Positions 25,872 through 34,748 of a stretch of 62,973 nt of DNA are shown here, in pieces (within the stretch, counting starts at the first letter, position 1; each line of letters opens with the position of its first letter). Both the position numbers and the translations under genes were made by a program. The stretch is from CAZUZD01 sp964624465. Its GTDB lineage: Bacteria > Planctomycetota > Planctomycetia > Isosphaerales > Isosphaeraceae. The notes under the pieces were generated by a model. The model ran no database searches and was not told where the DNA came from. It worked only from the letters and a program-made list of their open reading frames with translations. The stretch is from NCBI GenBank assembly GCA_964624465.1, contig CAZUZD010000004.1, forward strand, positions 1 to 62,973, read 5' to 3'.

Positions 25872-27500
25872 ATGTCCGATCAGACCCGCCGGCTGGGCTG
25901 GCGCGGCGCCCTGGTTGCGTGTGTCGCTCTGGTCCCATGCTCCCTGGGCTGGGCCCAGGAACCGGCTCCGCCGCTGCCGGCCGTCGGAGATGCAATCGAC
26001 AAGCAGGTGTCACCGGGCTCGCGCGAGGTGGAGCTGGAGGCCCGGATCCAGCAGCTCGAATCGATGGTCCGCCAGCTCAGCATCCGCCTGGAGCAGGTCT
26101 CCCCGGCGGCTCCGGGCTCGGTCCCAGCGGCGGCCGCAGCTGCACCGGCCTCGCCCACGAGCGGCGTCAACAGTGCCGGGCCGGGCGGGACGAGCGAGGC
26201 CAGCGGGTCCGCCGTGCCGGGCGGTGGTCCGCTCGAGCCCCGCGGCGCGTCGGTGAACATGCCGGCGCCCAGGTCAAGCCTGGGGTTGAAGGGGAGCTTC
26301 AGCAATGGGTTCCAGCTGGCCACCGAGGACGACGAGTACCAGCTCCAGTTTCACAACCTCACGCAGATCGACTACCGCGGGTACGAGGACACTCCGAACA
26401 CCCCGCTGAACAACCAGTATCACTCCACCTTCGGCATTCCCCGGCAGTGGTGGATCTTCAGCGGCCGCCTCACCAAGGCGATCGAGTATTCGGCGGTGCC
26501 GGCCTTCGGCTTCGACAATGTGAACCTGCTGGACGCCTTCATCAATTACCGCGCGGTGGATGACCGGCTCCAGTTCAAGGTTGGCCGCTACAAGACGCCG
26601 TTCACCTACGAGTTCTACAACGGCCCGATCAACGGCCTGATCAACCCCGAGCGGTCACTGTTCTTCAACAACTTCGGGCTGAACCGCGAGATCGGGGCCA
26701 TGGCCTGGGGCCAGCTGCTCCAGAAACGCCTCGATTACGCCGCGGGCCTGTTCAACGACGATCCGAACGGCTTCACCAATCGCGACAACGATCCGACCGT
26801 GGCGGCGTACCTGAACTTCCGCCCGTTCGAGAAGAACCAGGACTCGGCGCTCCAGTTCCTGAACGTGGGTGGCTCGGTCTACGCCGGCAACATGGAGCAA
26901 CGGCCGGTGCCCCAGACGCTCCGGACCAACGTCGCGACGGTCGGCAGCAGCTTCTTCGGGGTGCCGTTCTTCCGGTTCAACGACGACATCATCAGCTCGG
27001 GCGGATTCGCGTTCTGGGACCTGCACGCCGCCTGGTACTACCAGTCGCTCTCGCTGATCGCCGAGTGGTCCGGCGGCTCGGAGCGTTACAGCAAGATCGA
27101 CACGCCCCAGTTCCGAACCCGCATGCCCATCTCGGGCTACTACGTGCAGGCCGGCTACTTCCTGACCGGAGAGACGGTCTCGGCCCGTGGTGCGGTCAAG
27201 CCGATCCGCAACTTCTCGCTCAAGACGGGAAATCGTGGCCCGGGTGCCTGGGAGCTCGCGACTCGCTGGAGCACACTGGACCTCGGGAAGCAGGCCTTCA
27301 CCGAGGGACTGGCCGACCCGAACCTCTGGACGCGGCATGCAGCCCTGTTCGATCTGGGCCTGAACTGGTACCTGACGCAGAACCTCAAGGTGTACCTGGG
27401 GTGGCAGCACGCCGCCTTCGGCAGCCCCGTGCTGCTGGACCCCAACCGCTACCAGTTGACCAACGACATGTACTGGGTCCGCTTCCAGATCTACTTTTGA
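25872..27500 (+). CDS. OprP/OprO-like outer-membrane porin
   Basis: A 542-residue secreted protein: signal peptide (to about residue 29, AWAQ-like cleavage in SLGWAQ), an N-terminal coiled coil (ELEARIQQLESMVRQLSIRLEQV, about 50-72, shown here only by position), an Ala/Pro/Gly linker, then a beta-barrel (from about 135). Barrel strands such as FSNGFQLATEDDEYQLQF, LQFKVGRYKTPFTYEF and LNWYLTQNLKVYLGW are characteristic of the phosphate/pyrophosphate-selective OprP family. The C-terminus ends WVRFQIYF with a terminal Phe, the usual outer-membrane insertion signal. The substrate is not proven. The RBS region is AGGATGGGGAA before the ATG at 25872. Confidence 0.88.
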   Translation: MSDQTRRLGWRGALVACVALVPCSLGWAQEPAPPLPAVGDAIDKQVSPGSREVELEARIQQLESMVRQLSIRLEQVSPAAPGSVPAAAAAAPASPTSGVNSAGPGGTSEASGSAVPGGGPLEPRGASVNMPAPRSSLGLKGSFSNGFQLATEDDEYQLQFHNLTQIDYRGYEDTPNTPLNNQYHSTFGIPRQWWIFSGRLTKAIEYSAVPAFGFDNVNLLDAFINYRAVDDRLQFKVGRYKTPFTYEFYNGPINGLINPERSLFFNNFGLNREIGAMAWGQLLQKRLDYAAGLFNDDPNGFTNRDNDPTVAAYLNFRPFEKNQDSALQFLNVGGSVYAGNMEQRPVPQTLRTNVATVGSSFFGVPFFRFNDDIISSGGFAFWDLHAAWYYQSLSLIAEWSGGSERYSKIDTPQFRTRMPISGYYVQAGYFLTGETVSARGAVKPIRNFSLKTGNRGPGAWELATRWSTLDLGKQAFTEGLADPNLWTRHAALFDLGLNWYLTQNLKVYLGWQHAAFGSPVLLDPNRYQLTNDMYWVRFQIYF

Positions 27501-27687
27501 GCATTCGACGCGACGTCCCCGAACGGCCAAGTTCGCGGACTGGCCGCGCAATGAGGCTCGGCCCGCTCCCCGTTCTGGGGTACGATCATAGCGGGCCGCA
27601 TGGCCCCGCCGCGCGTCCTGGCCTGGGCCTCCACTCCCCGAGGGGCCCGTGCCGCCGGGACCGCCGATCGACCGGGAGCACGCCGCG

Positions 27688-29565
27688 ATGAGCATCTCGA
27701 GGACCGCCAGCCGCTGGGCCGGCCTGATTCTGGCCACCAGCCTGGTCTCGACCACGACGGCATCATCAGCCGAGCACGACCCGAGGTACACGGCCGCGGA
27801 CGGGTCCGCCATCGGCCTGCGGGCCCCGGCGGGTGGAGTCACGGCGCTGGTGTTCTACTCCACCGAGTGCCCGATCGCGAACTACTACGGCCCGACGCTG
27901 AACGCCCTGGTGGACCAGTACCCCGGCAAGCGGCTCCAGCTCATCGGCGTCTGCCTCGACCCCGACCTGACGCCCGAGGCTCATGCGGCACACGCGAAGG
28001 AGTTTGGCCTCAAATACCCCGTGATTCGTGACCCGAATGGGCGGCTGGCCGCTGCCTTCGGTGCAACGGTCACGCCCGAGGCCATCGTGCTCGACCACGC
28101 CGGTGTGGTGCGCTATCGCGGCCGGATCGACGACCAGTATGCGGCCCGACGGGTGAAGACCGCCGTGCCCCAGACCCACGAGTTGCACGACGCCATCGGT
28201 GCCTTGTTGTCGGGCCAGGAGGTGGCGGTCCCGACCACCACGGCCGTCGGGTGTCCGGCGCCCGAGGTGGCCCCGGCGGAACGTGGGCTCACCTTCCACC
28301 GCGACGTGGCGCCAATCCTCCAGCAACACTGCGAGGAGTGCCACCGCCCCGGCCAGATCGGGCCATTCCCCCTCCAGACCTTCGACCAGGCGCGCAAGCG
28401 GTCTCAGGACGTCGCGAGCGTCACCACCGATCGCCAGATGCCGCCCTGGAAGCCGACCCCGGGATTCGGTCCGGCCTTCGAACATGACCGGTCGATGGCT
28501 CCCGAGCAGGTGGCGATCCTCGCCGCCTGGGCGGCGGCCGGAGCCCCGGAGGGCGATCCGAAGGACGCCCCCGCTCCCCGCCGCTTCCCGGACGACTGGG
28601 TCCTCGGCCGGCCCGACCTCGTCCTGGAGCTCCCCGAGGCGATCGAGATCCCCGCCACCGGCGAGGACCTGTACCGCTGCCTGGTGATCCCCACGAACCT
28701 GCCCGCGGACGTCTACATCGCGGGCATCGAGTACCGGCCAGGCAACCCGCGCGCGGTGCATCACGTGCTCGGGTACATCGACACCAGCGGCGAGGCCCGC
28801 CGCCTGGATGCGGCCGAGGCGGGTCCGGGTTACACCTGCTTCGGCGGGCCAAGGATCCAGCCGACCTCCGATCTCGGCGGCTGGGCGCCTGGCACCGAGG
28901 CCTCCTGGCTGCCGGATGGCATCGGCCGGCGACTCCCGGCGGGCGGCGACGTGGTCCTCCAGGTCCACTATCACCCGAGCGGGAAGTCGGAAACCGACCG
29001 CACCCGGGTGGGCCTCTACTTCGCCAGGAAGCCCGTCCAGCGAGCCTTCCACTGGGCGATGGCTGGTACCGAGGCGATCCGGCTCGACCCCGACCATCCC
29101 GAGACCTGGGAGCTGGGCTCCGACCCGAAGCTGCCGATCGCGCTGCCGATCCCCGTCGACGTCGACGTCATCGCGCTGGCGCCGCACATGCACCGGCTCG
29201 GCAAACGGATGACGATGTGGGCGGAGGTGCCCCGCGCCGGCGGCCAGCCGCCGGAGCGGATTGATCTGATCCAGATCAAGGCCTGGGACTTTCAGTGGCA
29301 GAACCAGTACTACCTCAGGCGACCGATCCGGCTGCCGCAGGGCTCAGTGATCCGGATGACCGCCAGCTATGACTACTCGCGCACGAATCCCCGGAACCCG
29401 CATCGCGACCGGCCCGTGATGCCGGTGATCGGCTACGGCGAGGCGACGACCGACGAGATGTGCCTGGGATTCGTCGGGCTCGTGAAGGCGGAACAGGACC
29501 TGACCCGTCCCGGCGAGCCCGACGACCTGCCGCAGTTGCTCGAAGCCGCTGCACGCGGCCGCTGA
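27688..29565 (+). CDS. Redoxin - cytochrome c - copper type II monooxygenase-like fusion protein
   Basis: A 625-residue secreted protein with three domains in order. First, a signal peptide (about 1-28) and a thioredoxin/AhpC-like domain with a single cysteine C61 in TECPIANYYGPT (about 45-175). Second, a short cytochrome c domain with CEECHRP (C215-H219) that continues to MPPWKP (about 200-290). Third, a C-terminal domain like peptidylglycine/dopamine monooxygenase (about 300-610) with copper-type ligands HH (358-359), HYH (427-429), HMH (500-502) and M591. The arrangement is found in other planctomycetes but the reaction is unknown; a periplasmic redox role using copper and haem is inferred. 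An in-frame ATG lies upstream at 27649; the one at 27688 gives the better signal peptide. Confidence 0.85.
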   Translation: MSISRTASRWAGLILATSLVSTTTASSAEHDPRYTAADGSAIGLRAPAGGVTALVFYSTECPIANYYGPTLNALVDQYPGKRLQLIGVCLDPDLTPEAHAAHAKEFGLKYPVIRDPNGRLAAAFGATVTPEAIVLDHAGVVRYRGRIDDQYAARRVKTAVPQTHELHDAIGALLSGQEVAVPTTTAVGCPAPEVAPAERGLTFHRDVAPILQQHCEECHRPGQIGPFPLQTFDQARKRSQDVASVTTDRQMPPWKPTPGFGPAFEHDRSMAPEQVAILAAWAAAGAPEGDPKDAPAPRRFPDDWVLGRPDLVLELPEAIEIPATGEDLYRCLVIPTNLPADVYIAGIEYRPGNPRAVHHVLGYIDTSGEARRLDAAEAGPGYTCFGGPRIQPTSDLGGWAPGTEASWLPDGIGRRLPAGGDVVLQVHYHPSGKSETDRTRVGLYFARKPVQRAFHWAMAGTEAIRLDPDHPETWELGSDPKLPIALPIPVDVDVIALAPHMHRLGKRMTMWAEVPRAGGQPPERIDLIQIKAWDFQWQNQYYLRRPIRLPQGSVIRMTASYDYSRTNPRNPHRDRPVMPVIGYGEATTDEMCLGFVGLVKAEQDLTRPGEPDDLPQLLEAAARGR

Positions 29566-29584
29566 AGGCACCGACGGTCGGGGG

Positions 29585-29608
29585 ACCGGCCCGCTCGTGG
29601 CCGGTTTC
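29585..29608 (+). terminator. Weak terminator-like hairpin after the fusion protein gene
   Basis: ACCGGCC (29585-29591), a seven-base loop, GGCCGGT (29599-29605), then TTC. The T-tract is short, so termination is uncertain. Confidence 0.35.
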
Positions 29609-29626
29609 ACCTGACCGTGAGGCCGT

Positions 29627-30577
29627 TCAGTTCATGTCGGGCTCGAGCGGGCCAGCCAGGTCGACGTGGTAGAACAGCCGGCCGGGCAGGGTGGGCATGA
29701 ACGAGCTGGGGACCCAGGGGTCGGGCCCGTAGCGGAGGGTCATCCAGAGGCTCGTGCCCTGCCACTGCATCCCGCGCCCGAAGATGCCGTCGGCGCCGCC
29801 GATGATCCGGTCGGCGGCGAGGAACAGGCCGGGTCCGATGGTGTTCGCGAAGGCCGGCACGAGGGTCGTGCGGCTCCGGAAGCTCGTGAGCGCATTCTGC
29901 TCGATCGTGAGCGGGTGCAGCCGGGCGCCCAGGCGGTGGGTGGCGGCCCGCCAGGCCGCGACGTCCGGGTATTCGGCGGCGAAGTGCGGCTCCCAGAACG
30001 CGATGTGGCAGACACGTCCGATCCCGAAGATGACCGTCAGCTCTGCGCCGCCGGCCTTCAACTCGGCGATCCGCTCCGCGTACCGGGGCAACCGATCGGG
30101 CGTGGCGAACCAGCGGTTCTCGGGGCGGACCGTCGCGGCGCCCAGGGGGCCGTAGAAGGCTGACAGCATGGCGTTCTGGAAGGCGCCGGGATGGTCGGAC
30201 GGCAGCGTCCGGCCCTCGGCGTCCGACCACTCATCCATGTTGAACCCGTGGACGTGGTCGCACCCGACGCCCCATTCCTGGAGGAAGTAGACCGCCCAGC
30301 GGTACATGCCCATCGGGCCGACCGGAAGGATGAGGGCACAGGTGCGACCCTCGGCCCGGGTGCGCTGGATGGTGCGGGCGATCTCGTGGCCCATCATCAC
30401 GTCGAAGTCTTCGAGGCTCCGGCACGGGACGGGCGTGAACCCCTCGTGCCACCAGGACTGCCGCTCGCCGATGGTTCCGGGCGGGTGCGAACAGCAGGCG
30501 TCGATCCGGGCGAGGTCCCAGCCCTTCGGCAGGAAGCCTTCCATCATCGAGCCGGCGAAGGTCGTCAGCAGGTTCAT
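29627..30577 (-). CDS. Glucosamine-6-phosphate isomerase/deaminase-like (NagB superfamily) protein
   Basis: A 316-residue protein of the NagB/RpiA superfamily. The order of elements fits glucosamine-6-phosphate deaminase: VMMGHEIARTIQ, CALILPVGPMGMYRW, HVHGFNMDEWSD (compare NMDEY in NagB), TVIFGIGRVCHIAFWEP (compare GGxGxDGHIAFNEP) and a C-terminal HPLTIEQNAL plus GIFGRGMQWQ segment. Active-site loops are altered (RVCH for DGH), so it may act on a related sugar phosphate or be non-canonical. The ATG at 30575-30577 starts the protein right before a conserved first helix. The gene runs opposite to the redoxin fusion protein and same-strand with the SdpI-like gene. Confidence 0.7.
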   Translation of the reverse strand: MNLLTTFAGSMMEGFLPKGWDLARIDACCSHPPGTIGERQSWWHEGFTPVPCRSLEDFDVMMGHEIARTIQRTRAEGRTCALILPVGPMGMYRWAVYFLQEWGVGCDHVHGFNMDEWSDAEGRTLPSDHPGAFQNAMLSAFYGPLGAATVRPENRWFATPDRLPRYAERIAELKAGGAELTVIFGIGRVCHIAFWEPHFAAEYPDVAAWRAATHRLGARLHPLTIEQNALTSFRSRTTLVPAFANTIGPGLFLAADRIIGGADGIFGRGMQWQGTSLWMTLRYGPDPWVPSSFMPTLPGRLFYHVDLAGPLEPDMN

Positions 30578-30686
30578 CGCGTCACCTCGGGAGCGGGTCC
30601 GGATCGTGCCGAGCAGGCCGCCCGCATCTTGCCAGGCGCGCGAGGGCCGGTCCAGGGGCGGGCCCGGTCCCGGCGGCCGCCGCGAT

Positions 30687-31334
30687 TCAAATCTGTCCGC
30701 TGGCCTCCAGCCGCTTCGAGAGCCGGAAGCTGTAGACGATCGGCACCGCGACCATGACGGCCAGAACCCCGAAGGCCACGGGAACCTGCCCGCACCCCGC
30801 CAGGATGGCCCCCGCCGCACCGCCCACCATCCAGAGCTTGCTCGCCAGACGGTGAGTGTCGTCCCAGACCCGCTCGCTGGCCAGCGTCCACGGGACCCGG
30901 ATGCCGATGAAGAAGTTCCGTCGCACGCGCCCCAGGAAGCCACCCATCAGACCCAGGAAGCCGAAGACGCCCGCCATCAGGAGATTGCTCAGCGGCAGCT
31001 GCCACCCCGCGGTCGCGGCCAGGATGACCAGGTGCAGGTAGGTGAGCAGTCCCACGGTCAGGACGGTGATGGCGCGATAGGTCTCCTCGAAGCGGTCGAT
31101 CGAGAACTGGTGCGGGGACAGCACCGGCAGCACGCGGAACATGACCAGCAGGCCGATCAAGATCGTCGGCATCAGGAACGCCCCCACCCAGCGCGGGCCG
31201 TGGCCGTCGACCTCGCCCCGGTAGTTCCAGTGCGTCGGCACCGTCGCCGGCAGGCCCGGGTACACCCATGCCGAGACCGCCCAGGCCAGGGCGATCAGAC
31301 CGAAGCACAGCCCCCATGTCACCCGCGCACTCAT
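30687..31334 (-). CDS. SdpI/DUF1648-type membrane protein
   Basis: A 215-residue protein with about six membrane helices. The first third (PGLPATVPTHWNYRGEVD, after helix 1) is the DUF1648 signature, and the second part (FFIGIRVPWTLASERVWDDTHRLASKLW) is the SdpI motif, as in the Bacillus SdpI immunity protein. In Bacillus SdpI is an immunity protein and signal receptor for the SdpC toxin; most homologues, including this one, have no known toxin partner and none is seen nearby. The start is the ATG at 31332-31334. Confidence 0.85.
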   Translation of the reverse strand: MSARVTWGLCFGLIALAWAVSAWVYPGLPATVPTHWNYRGEVDGHGPRWVGAFLMPTILIGLLVMFRVLPVLSPHQFSIDRFEETYRAITVLTVGLLTYLHLVILAATAGWQLPLSNLLMAGVFGFLGLMGGFLGRVRRNFFIGIRVPWTLASERVWDDTHRLASKLWMVGGAAGAILAGCGQVPVAFGVLAVMVAVPIVYSFRLSKRLEASGQI

Positions 31335-31589
31335 CGTTGGCTCCGTTCCCAGCTTGAGGGACGCTTTCGCCCGTCTCACGACTCCAGACCACCGACCAGC
31401 AGCAATCGACTGCAATCTGATCTTAGCCATCGGATCCCGCAGAGTCTTCGCCGTCGCTGCGACTCGAGGGGGCAGACCGATTCCGGCGGCACGCGATTTC
31501 CGAGCACGGCGGGCGCCGGTTAAGCTGGTCTCGGCCCAGCTCTCCGGGGCCTGGACCCGCACCACGGCTCACCCAGGAGTCCCTTGACG

Positions 31590-33398
31590 ATGCCCAGCCC
31601 CCGAGGTCGTGACCTGGCCCTGTTGATCCTGATCGGGCTGGCCCCCGGCGCCCTGGCCCAGGACACCGCCACCAAGCCCGAGGCTGCAAAGAGCGAGGCC
31701 GCGAAGCCGGAGGCCGCCGCAGCGGCCGAGCCCAAGCCGGACGTCACGCCCGCCGAGGCCGCGGCCAAGGCGATGGAGGAGGCCCTCAAGCAGATCAAGG
31801 AGGAGGGCACCGACCGCTCGCAGCTCGCCAAAACCCTCAGCCACCTCACGGATGTGATTGGCCCCCGGCTCACCGCCTCGCCCGGGATGCGTCGCGCCAA
31901 CGAGTGGACCCGCGACACGCTGACCGGCTGGGGCCTCGAGAACGCCCACCTCGAATCGTGGGGCCCGTTCGGTCGGGGCTGGACGCTCAAACGGTTCAGC
32001 TTCCAGGCGGTCGAGCCGCAGTGCATCCCGCTGATCGGGTTCCCCAAGGCCTGGTCGCCCGGCACAGACGGCCCGGTCACCGGCCCGGTGGTGAAGTTCG
32101 AGGCGACCAAGGAGGAAGACCTCGAGAAGTACAAGGGCAAGCTCAAGGGCGCCATCGTCCTGATCGGCGCCGTGCGGACCCCCAAGGCGCTCTTCGAGCC
32201 CCCCGGCGAGCGGTTCAGCGACACCAAGCTCCTGGACATGGCCAACTCCGCTTCTCCGGCTCGTCGCGGCGTCCGGCCCGCCCGGCCCAATCGCCCGAAC
32301 GCCCCGGGGGCTCCGGGCGCCAACGCCAACGGTCCGAACCCGATGAGCTTCCTCCAGGCCCGGAACCAGTTCCTCATCGACGAGGGGGCTGCGGTCCTGG
32401 TCGAGCCCAGTTTCCGGGGCGACGGCGGCACCCTCTTCGTCGGCGGCGCCAGCGTGCCGTCGGCACCCGGCAAGCGGGCCCGCGCCTGGGACCCCGATGC
32501 ACCCAAGATCCTGCCCCAGATGGTGCTCGCCAGCGAGCACTTCAACCGCCTGGTGCGGATGGTCGAGGCGGGCGAGCCGGTCAAGGCCACCGTCGACCTC
32601 GCCGTCGAGTTCCACGGCGACGACCTGATGGGCTACAACACGGTCGCCGAGATCCCCGGCACCGACCTGAAGGATGAGGTCGTCATGCTCGGCGGCCACC
32701 TCGACTCCTGGCACTCGGGCACCGGGGCCACCGACAACGGCGCCGGCGTCTCGGTCGGAATGGAGGCCGTCCGCATCCTCAAGGCGCTCGGCATCAAACC
32801 CCGCCGGACGATCCGCCTCGCGCTCTGGAGCGGCGAGGAGCAGGGCCTGTTCGGCTCGCGGGCCTATGTCAAGCAGCACTTCGGCGGCTTCGCCGAGGAG
32901 CCCGGGCAGGAGACGAACGTCTTCGGCGGCGGCGGTAACACCGAGGACCGCAAGCTGGAGACCAAGCCGGAGTACGACAAGTTCTCGGTGTACTTCAACC
33001 TCGACAACGGCAGCGGGAAGATCCGCGGCGTGTACCTCGAAGGCAACGAGGCGGCCCGCCCGCTGTTCCGCCAGTGGCTGACGCCCTTCAAGGACCAGGG
33101 AGCCTCGACGCTGACGATCTCGAACACCGGTGGCACCGACCACATGTCGTTCGACGCGATCGGCCTGCCGGGCTTCCAGTTCATCCAGGACCCGATCGAG
33201 TACGACACCCGCACGCACCACTCCAACATGGACGTCTACGACCGGATCCAGGTCGAGGACCTCAAGCAGTCGGCCGTCATCATGGCCAGCTTCATCTACA
33301 GGGCCGCGATGAGCGACGAGCCGTTCCCCCGCAAGCCGCGTCCGGGTGCCAGCTCCACGCCGGTCCCCGCCGCCGCCGCCGCCGCCGGCGGTCAGTGA
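31590..33398 (+). CDS. Secreted M28-family metallopeptidase
   Basis: A 602-residue secreted zinc aminopeptidase-like protein. After a signal peptide (1-24) comes a lysine/alanine/glutamate-rich spacer (25-65), a PA-domain-like region (about 150-345) with an inserted Pro/Ala/Asn-rich loop (about 220-255), and the M28 peptidase domain. Metal and catalytic residues: H370 and D372 in GGHLDSW, bridging D382 in TDNGAG, E416/E417 in WSGEEQG, then GGTDHMSF and a late HHSNMD. It probably cleaves peptides outside the cytoplasm. AGGAG lies 11 bases before ATG 31590; a TTG six bases upstream is the less likely start. Confidence 0.93.
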   Translation: MPSPRGRDLALLILIGLAPGALAQDTATKPEAAKSEAAKPEAAAAAEPKPDVTPAEAAAKAMEEALKQIKEEGTDRSQLAKTLSHLTDVIGPRLTASPGMRRANEWTRDTLTGWGLENAHLESWGPFGRGWTLKRFSFQAVEPQCIPLIGFPKAWSPGTDGPVTGPVVKFEATKEEDLEKYKGKLKGAIVLIGAVRTPKALFEPPGERFSDTKLLDMANSASPARRGVRPARPNRPNAPGAPGANANGPNPMSFLQARNQFLIDEGAAVLVEPSFRGDGGTLFVGGASVPSAPGKRARAWDPDAPKILPQMVLASEHFNRLVRMVEAGEPVKATVDLAVEFHGDDLMGYNTVAEIPGTDLKDEVVMLGGHLDSWHSGTGATDNGAGVSVGMEAVRILKALGIKPRRTIRLALWSGEEQGLFGSRAYVKQHFGGFAEEPGQETNVFGGGGNTEDRKLETKPEYDKFSVYFNLDNGSGKIRGVYLEGNEAARPLFRQWLTPFKDQGASTLTISNTGGTDHMSFDAIGLPGFQFIQDPIEYDTRTHHSNMDVYDRIQVEDLKQSAVIMASFIYRAAMSDEPFPRKPRPGASSTPVPAAAAAAGGQ

Positions 33399-33424
33399 TT
33401 GACCTCTCCGGCACGACAACCCAT

Positions 33425-33454
33425 GCGGCCCGGCTCCCCCAGGGGCCGGGCCGC
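33425..33454. terminator. GC-rich hairpin between convergent M28 peptidase and LOG genes
   Basis: Perfect 10-bp arms GCGGCCCGGC (33425-33434) and GCCGGGCCGC (33445-33454) enclose a ten-base loop. It has no T-tract. It lies between two convergent stop codons and could serve both. Confidence 0.5.
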
Positions 33455-33467
33455 GGGCGGTTGCGGC

Positions 33468-34073
33468 TCAGGACTGCGACGGTTTGATCCACTGCGGCCC
33501 GGTGGCGGGGGCGGAGGCGTGCGGCAGTCGCCGGACCAGGGCCACCGGGTCGGTGCCGACCTCGACCAGCGCCCGATGCTCGGGGCGGACGAACCGCTCG
33601 GCCACGGCGTGATCGAGCAGTTGCAGCAGCGGGTCGTAATAGCCGGCGACGTTGAGCAGGCCGATCGGCTTGCGATGGAGCCCGAGCACCCCCCACGTCA
33701 GGATCTCGAAGAACTCCTCGAAGGTCCCCACGCCGCCCGGCAGTGCCAGGAAGGCCGTGGCCTCGTCGGCCATCCTGGCCTTGCGTTCGTGCATGCTGCG
33801 GACGACCACCAGCTCGGTGCAGCCCTCGTGCACCAGCTCCTTGGTCGCCAGCGGGTCAGGGATCACGCCCAGGACCGATCCGCCGCCCTCGAGCACGGCG
33901 TCGGCCACCACCCCCATGAGCCCGACACGACCGCCGCCGTACACGAGCCGCACGCAGTCGGAGGCCAGGATTTGCCCCACCAGCCGGGCCGCCTCGCGGT
34001 ACTCCGGTCGAGTCCCCGGCTGCGAGCCGCAGAAGACACACAGGCTTGGCGGTCGCGTGGCGGACTCGCTCAT
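33468..34073 (-). CDS. LOG family protein (cytokinin riboside 5'-monophosphate phosphoribohydrolase type)
   Basis: A 201-residue Rossmann-fold protein of the LOG/YgdH family. It carries the CVFCGSQPG start, the YGGGRVGLMG loop, the SMHERKARM motif with the catalytic arginine, and the PGGVGTFEE signature with the catalytic glutamate. These enzymes remove the ribose phosphate from nucleotides such as AMP or N6-modified adenosine monophosphate. The start is the ATG at 34071-34073. Neighbours give no pathway hint. Confidence 0.92.
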   Translation of the reverse strand: MSESATRPPSLCVFCGSQPGTRPEYREAARLVGQILASDCVRLVYGGGRVGLMGVVADAVLEGGGSVLGVIPDPLATKELVHEGCTELVVVRSMHERKARMADEATAFLALPGGVGTFEEFFEILTWGVLGLHRKPIGLLNVAGYYDPLLQLLDHAVAERFVRPEHRALVEVGTDPVALVRRLPHASAPATGPQWIKPSQS

Positions 34074-34373
34074 CGGGAACTCCCTCAGACTGGCTGGAAT
34101 CGGGGTGACAGAACGGCGATGGGCGGTCTTCGGGCCTGAACCAGGCAGGCCCCGAGCAGGATACGGCACAACGACCGCGCCGGCGATCGCAGGGCCGGCC
34201 GCGAGATTCGTTCCGGGGGCGAGCCCCGGCCACATCGGGTGGCTGGGCTACGCTCGGTCGGAGCCGAGGACTATCATGATCAGGAATCGGCCGGGAATCC
34301 GGTCCCGCTCGGGCGGGGCGATCCCTGGCCAGGCAATCGCCCGTCGTCCGGCGGCGAGGCGCGGAGTGCTCCG

Positions 34374-34688
34374 GTGGCAGACGCACGCTTTCAGACGGTG
34401 GCCCGGGTCGGCGAGATCCCCGAAGGCCAGGGGCAGGTCTATGAGGTCGACGGGCGGATGATTGCCGTCTTCCAGGACCAGGGCCACTACTACGCCATGG
34501 ATGATGCCTGCCCCCACGCCGGGGCGCCGTTGAGCGAGGGGCTCGTATTCGACCGTACGGTGACCTGCACCTGGCACGGGTGGCGGTTCAGCCTCGTCGA
34601 CGGCAAGCACATCGAGGGCTCGAAGTGCCGCGTGGCGGTCTACCCGGTGCGGGTCGAGGGCGACGAGATTCAGGTTTCGGTCGACTGA
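34374..34688 (+). CDS. Rieske [2Fe-2S] ferredoxin-type protein (GTG start)
   Basis: A 104-residue NirD/Rieske ferredoxin-like protein with CPHAGAPL (first Cys-His pair) and CTWHGWRF (second Cys-X2-His pair), the two halves of a Rieske cluster site. It lacks a membrane helix, so it is a soluble electron carrier or small subunit. GTG at 34374, with GGAG a few bases upstream, is the likely start because no ATG lies near the conserved N-terminus. It precedes the quinone oxidoreductase gene by about 60 bases on the same strand and may be its electron donor, though that is inference. Confidence 0.9.
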   Translation: MADARFQTVARVGEIPEGQGQVYEVDGRMIAVFQDQGHYYAMDDACPHAGAPLSEGLVFDRTVTCTWHGWRFSLVDGKHIEGSKCRVAVYPVRVEGDEIQVSVD

Positions 34689-34748
34689 TCGCACGACCGC
34701 TCGGTTCTCCGACCCCGACAGATCAACGGACCAGTGGAGTGGACAGCG

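Noticed and set aside
30687..31334. SdpI-like protein as part of a toxin-immunity system
   Set aside because: No SdpC-like toxin or SdpA/SdpB gene lies next to it, and SdpI-like proteins are common without toxins.
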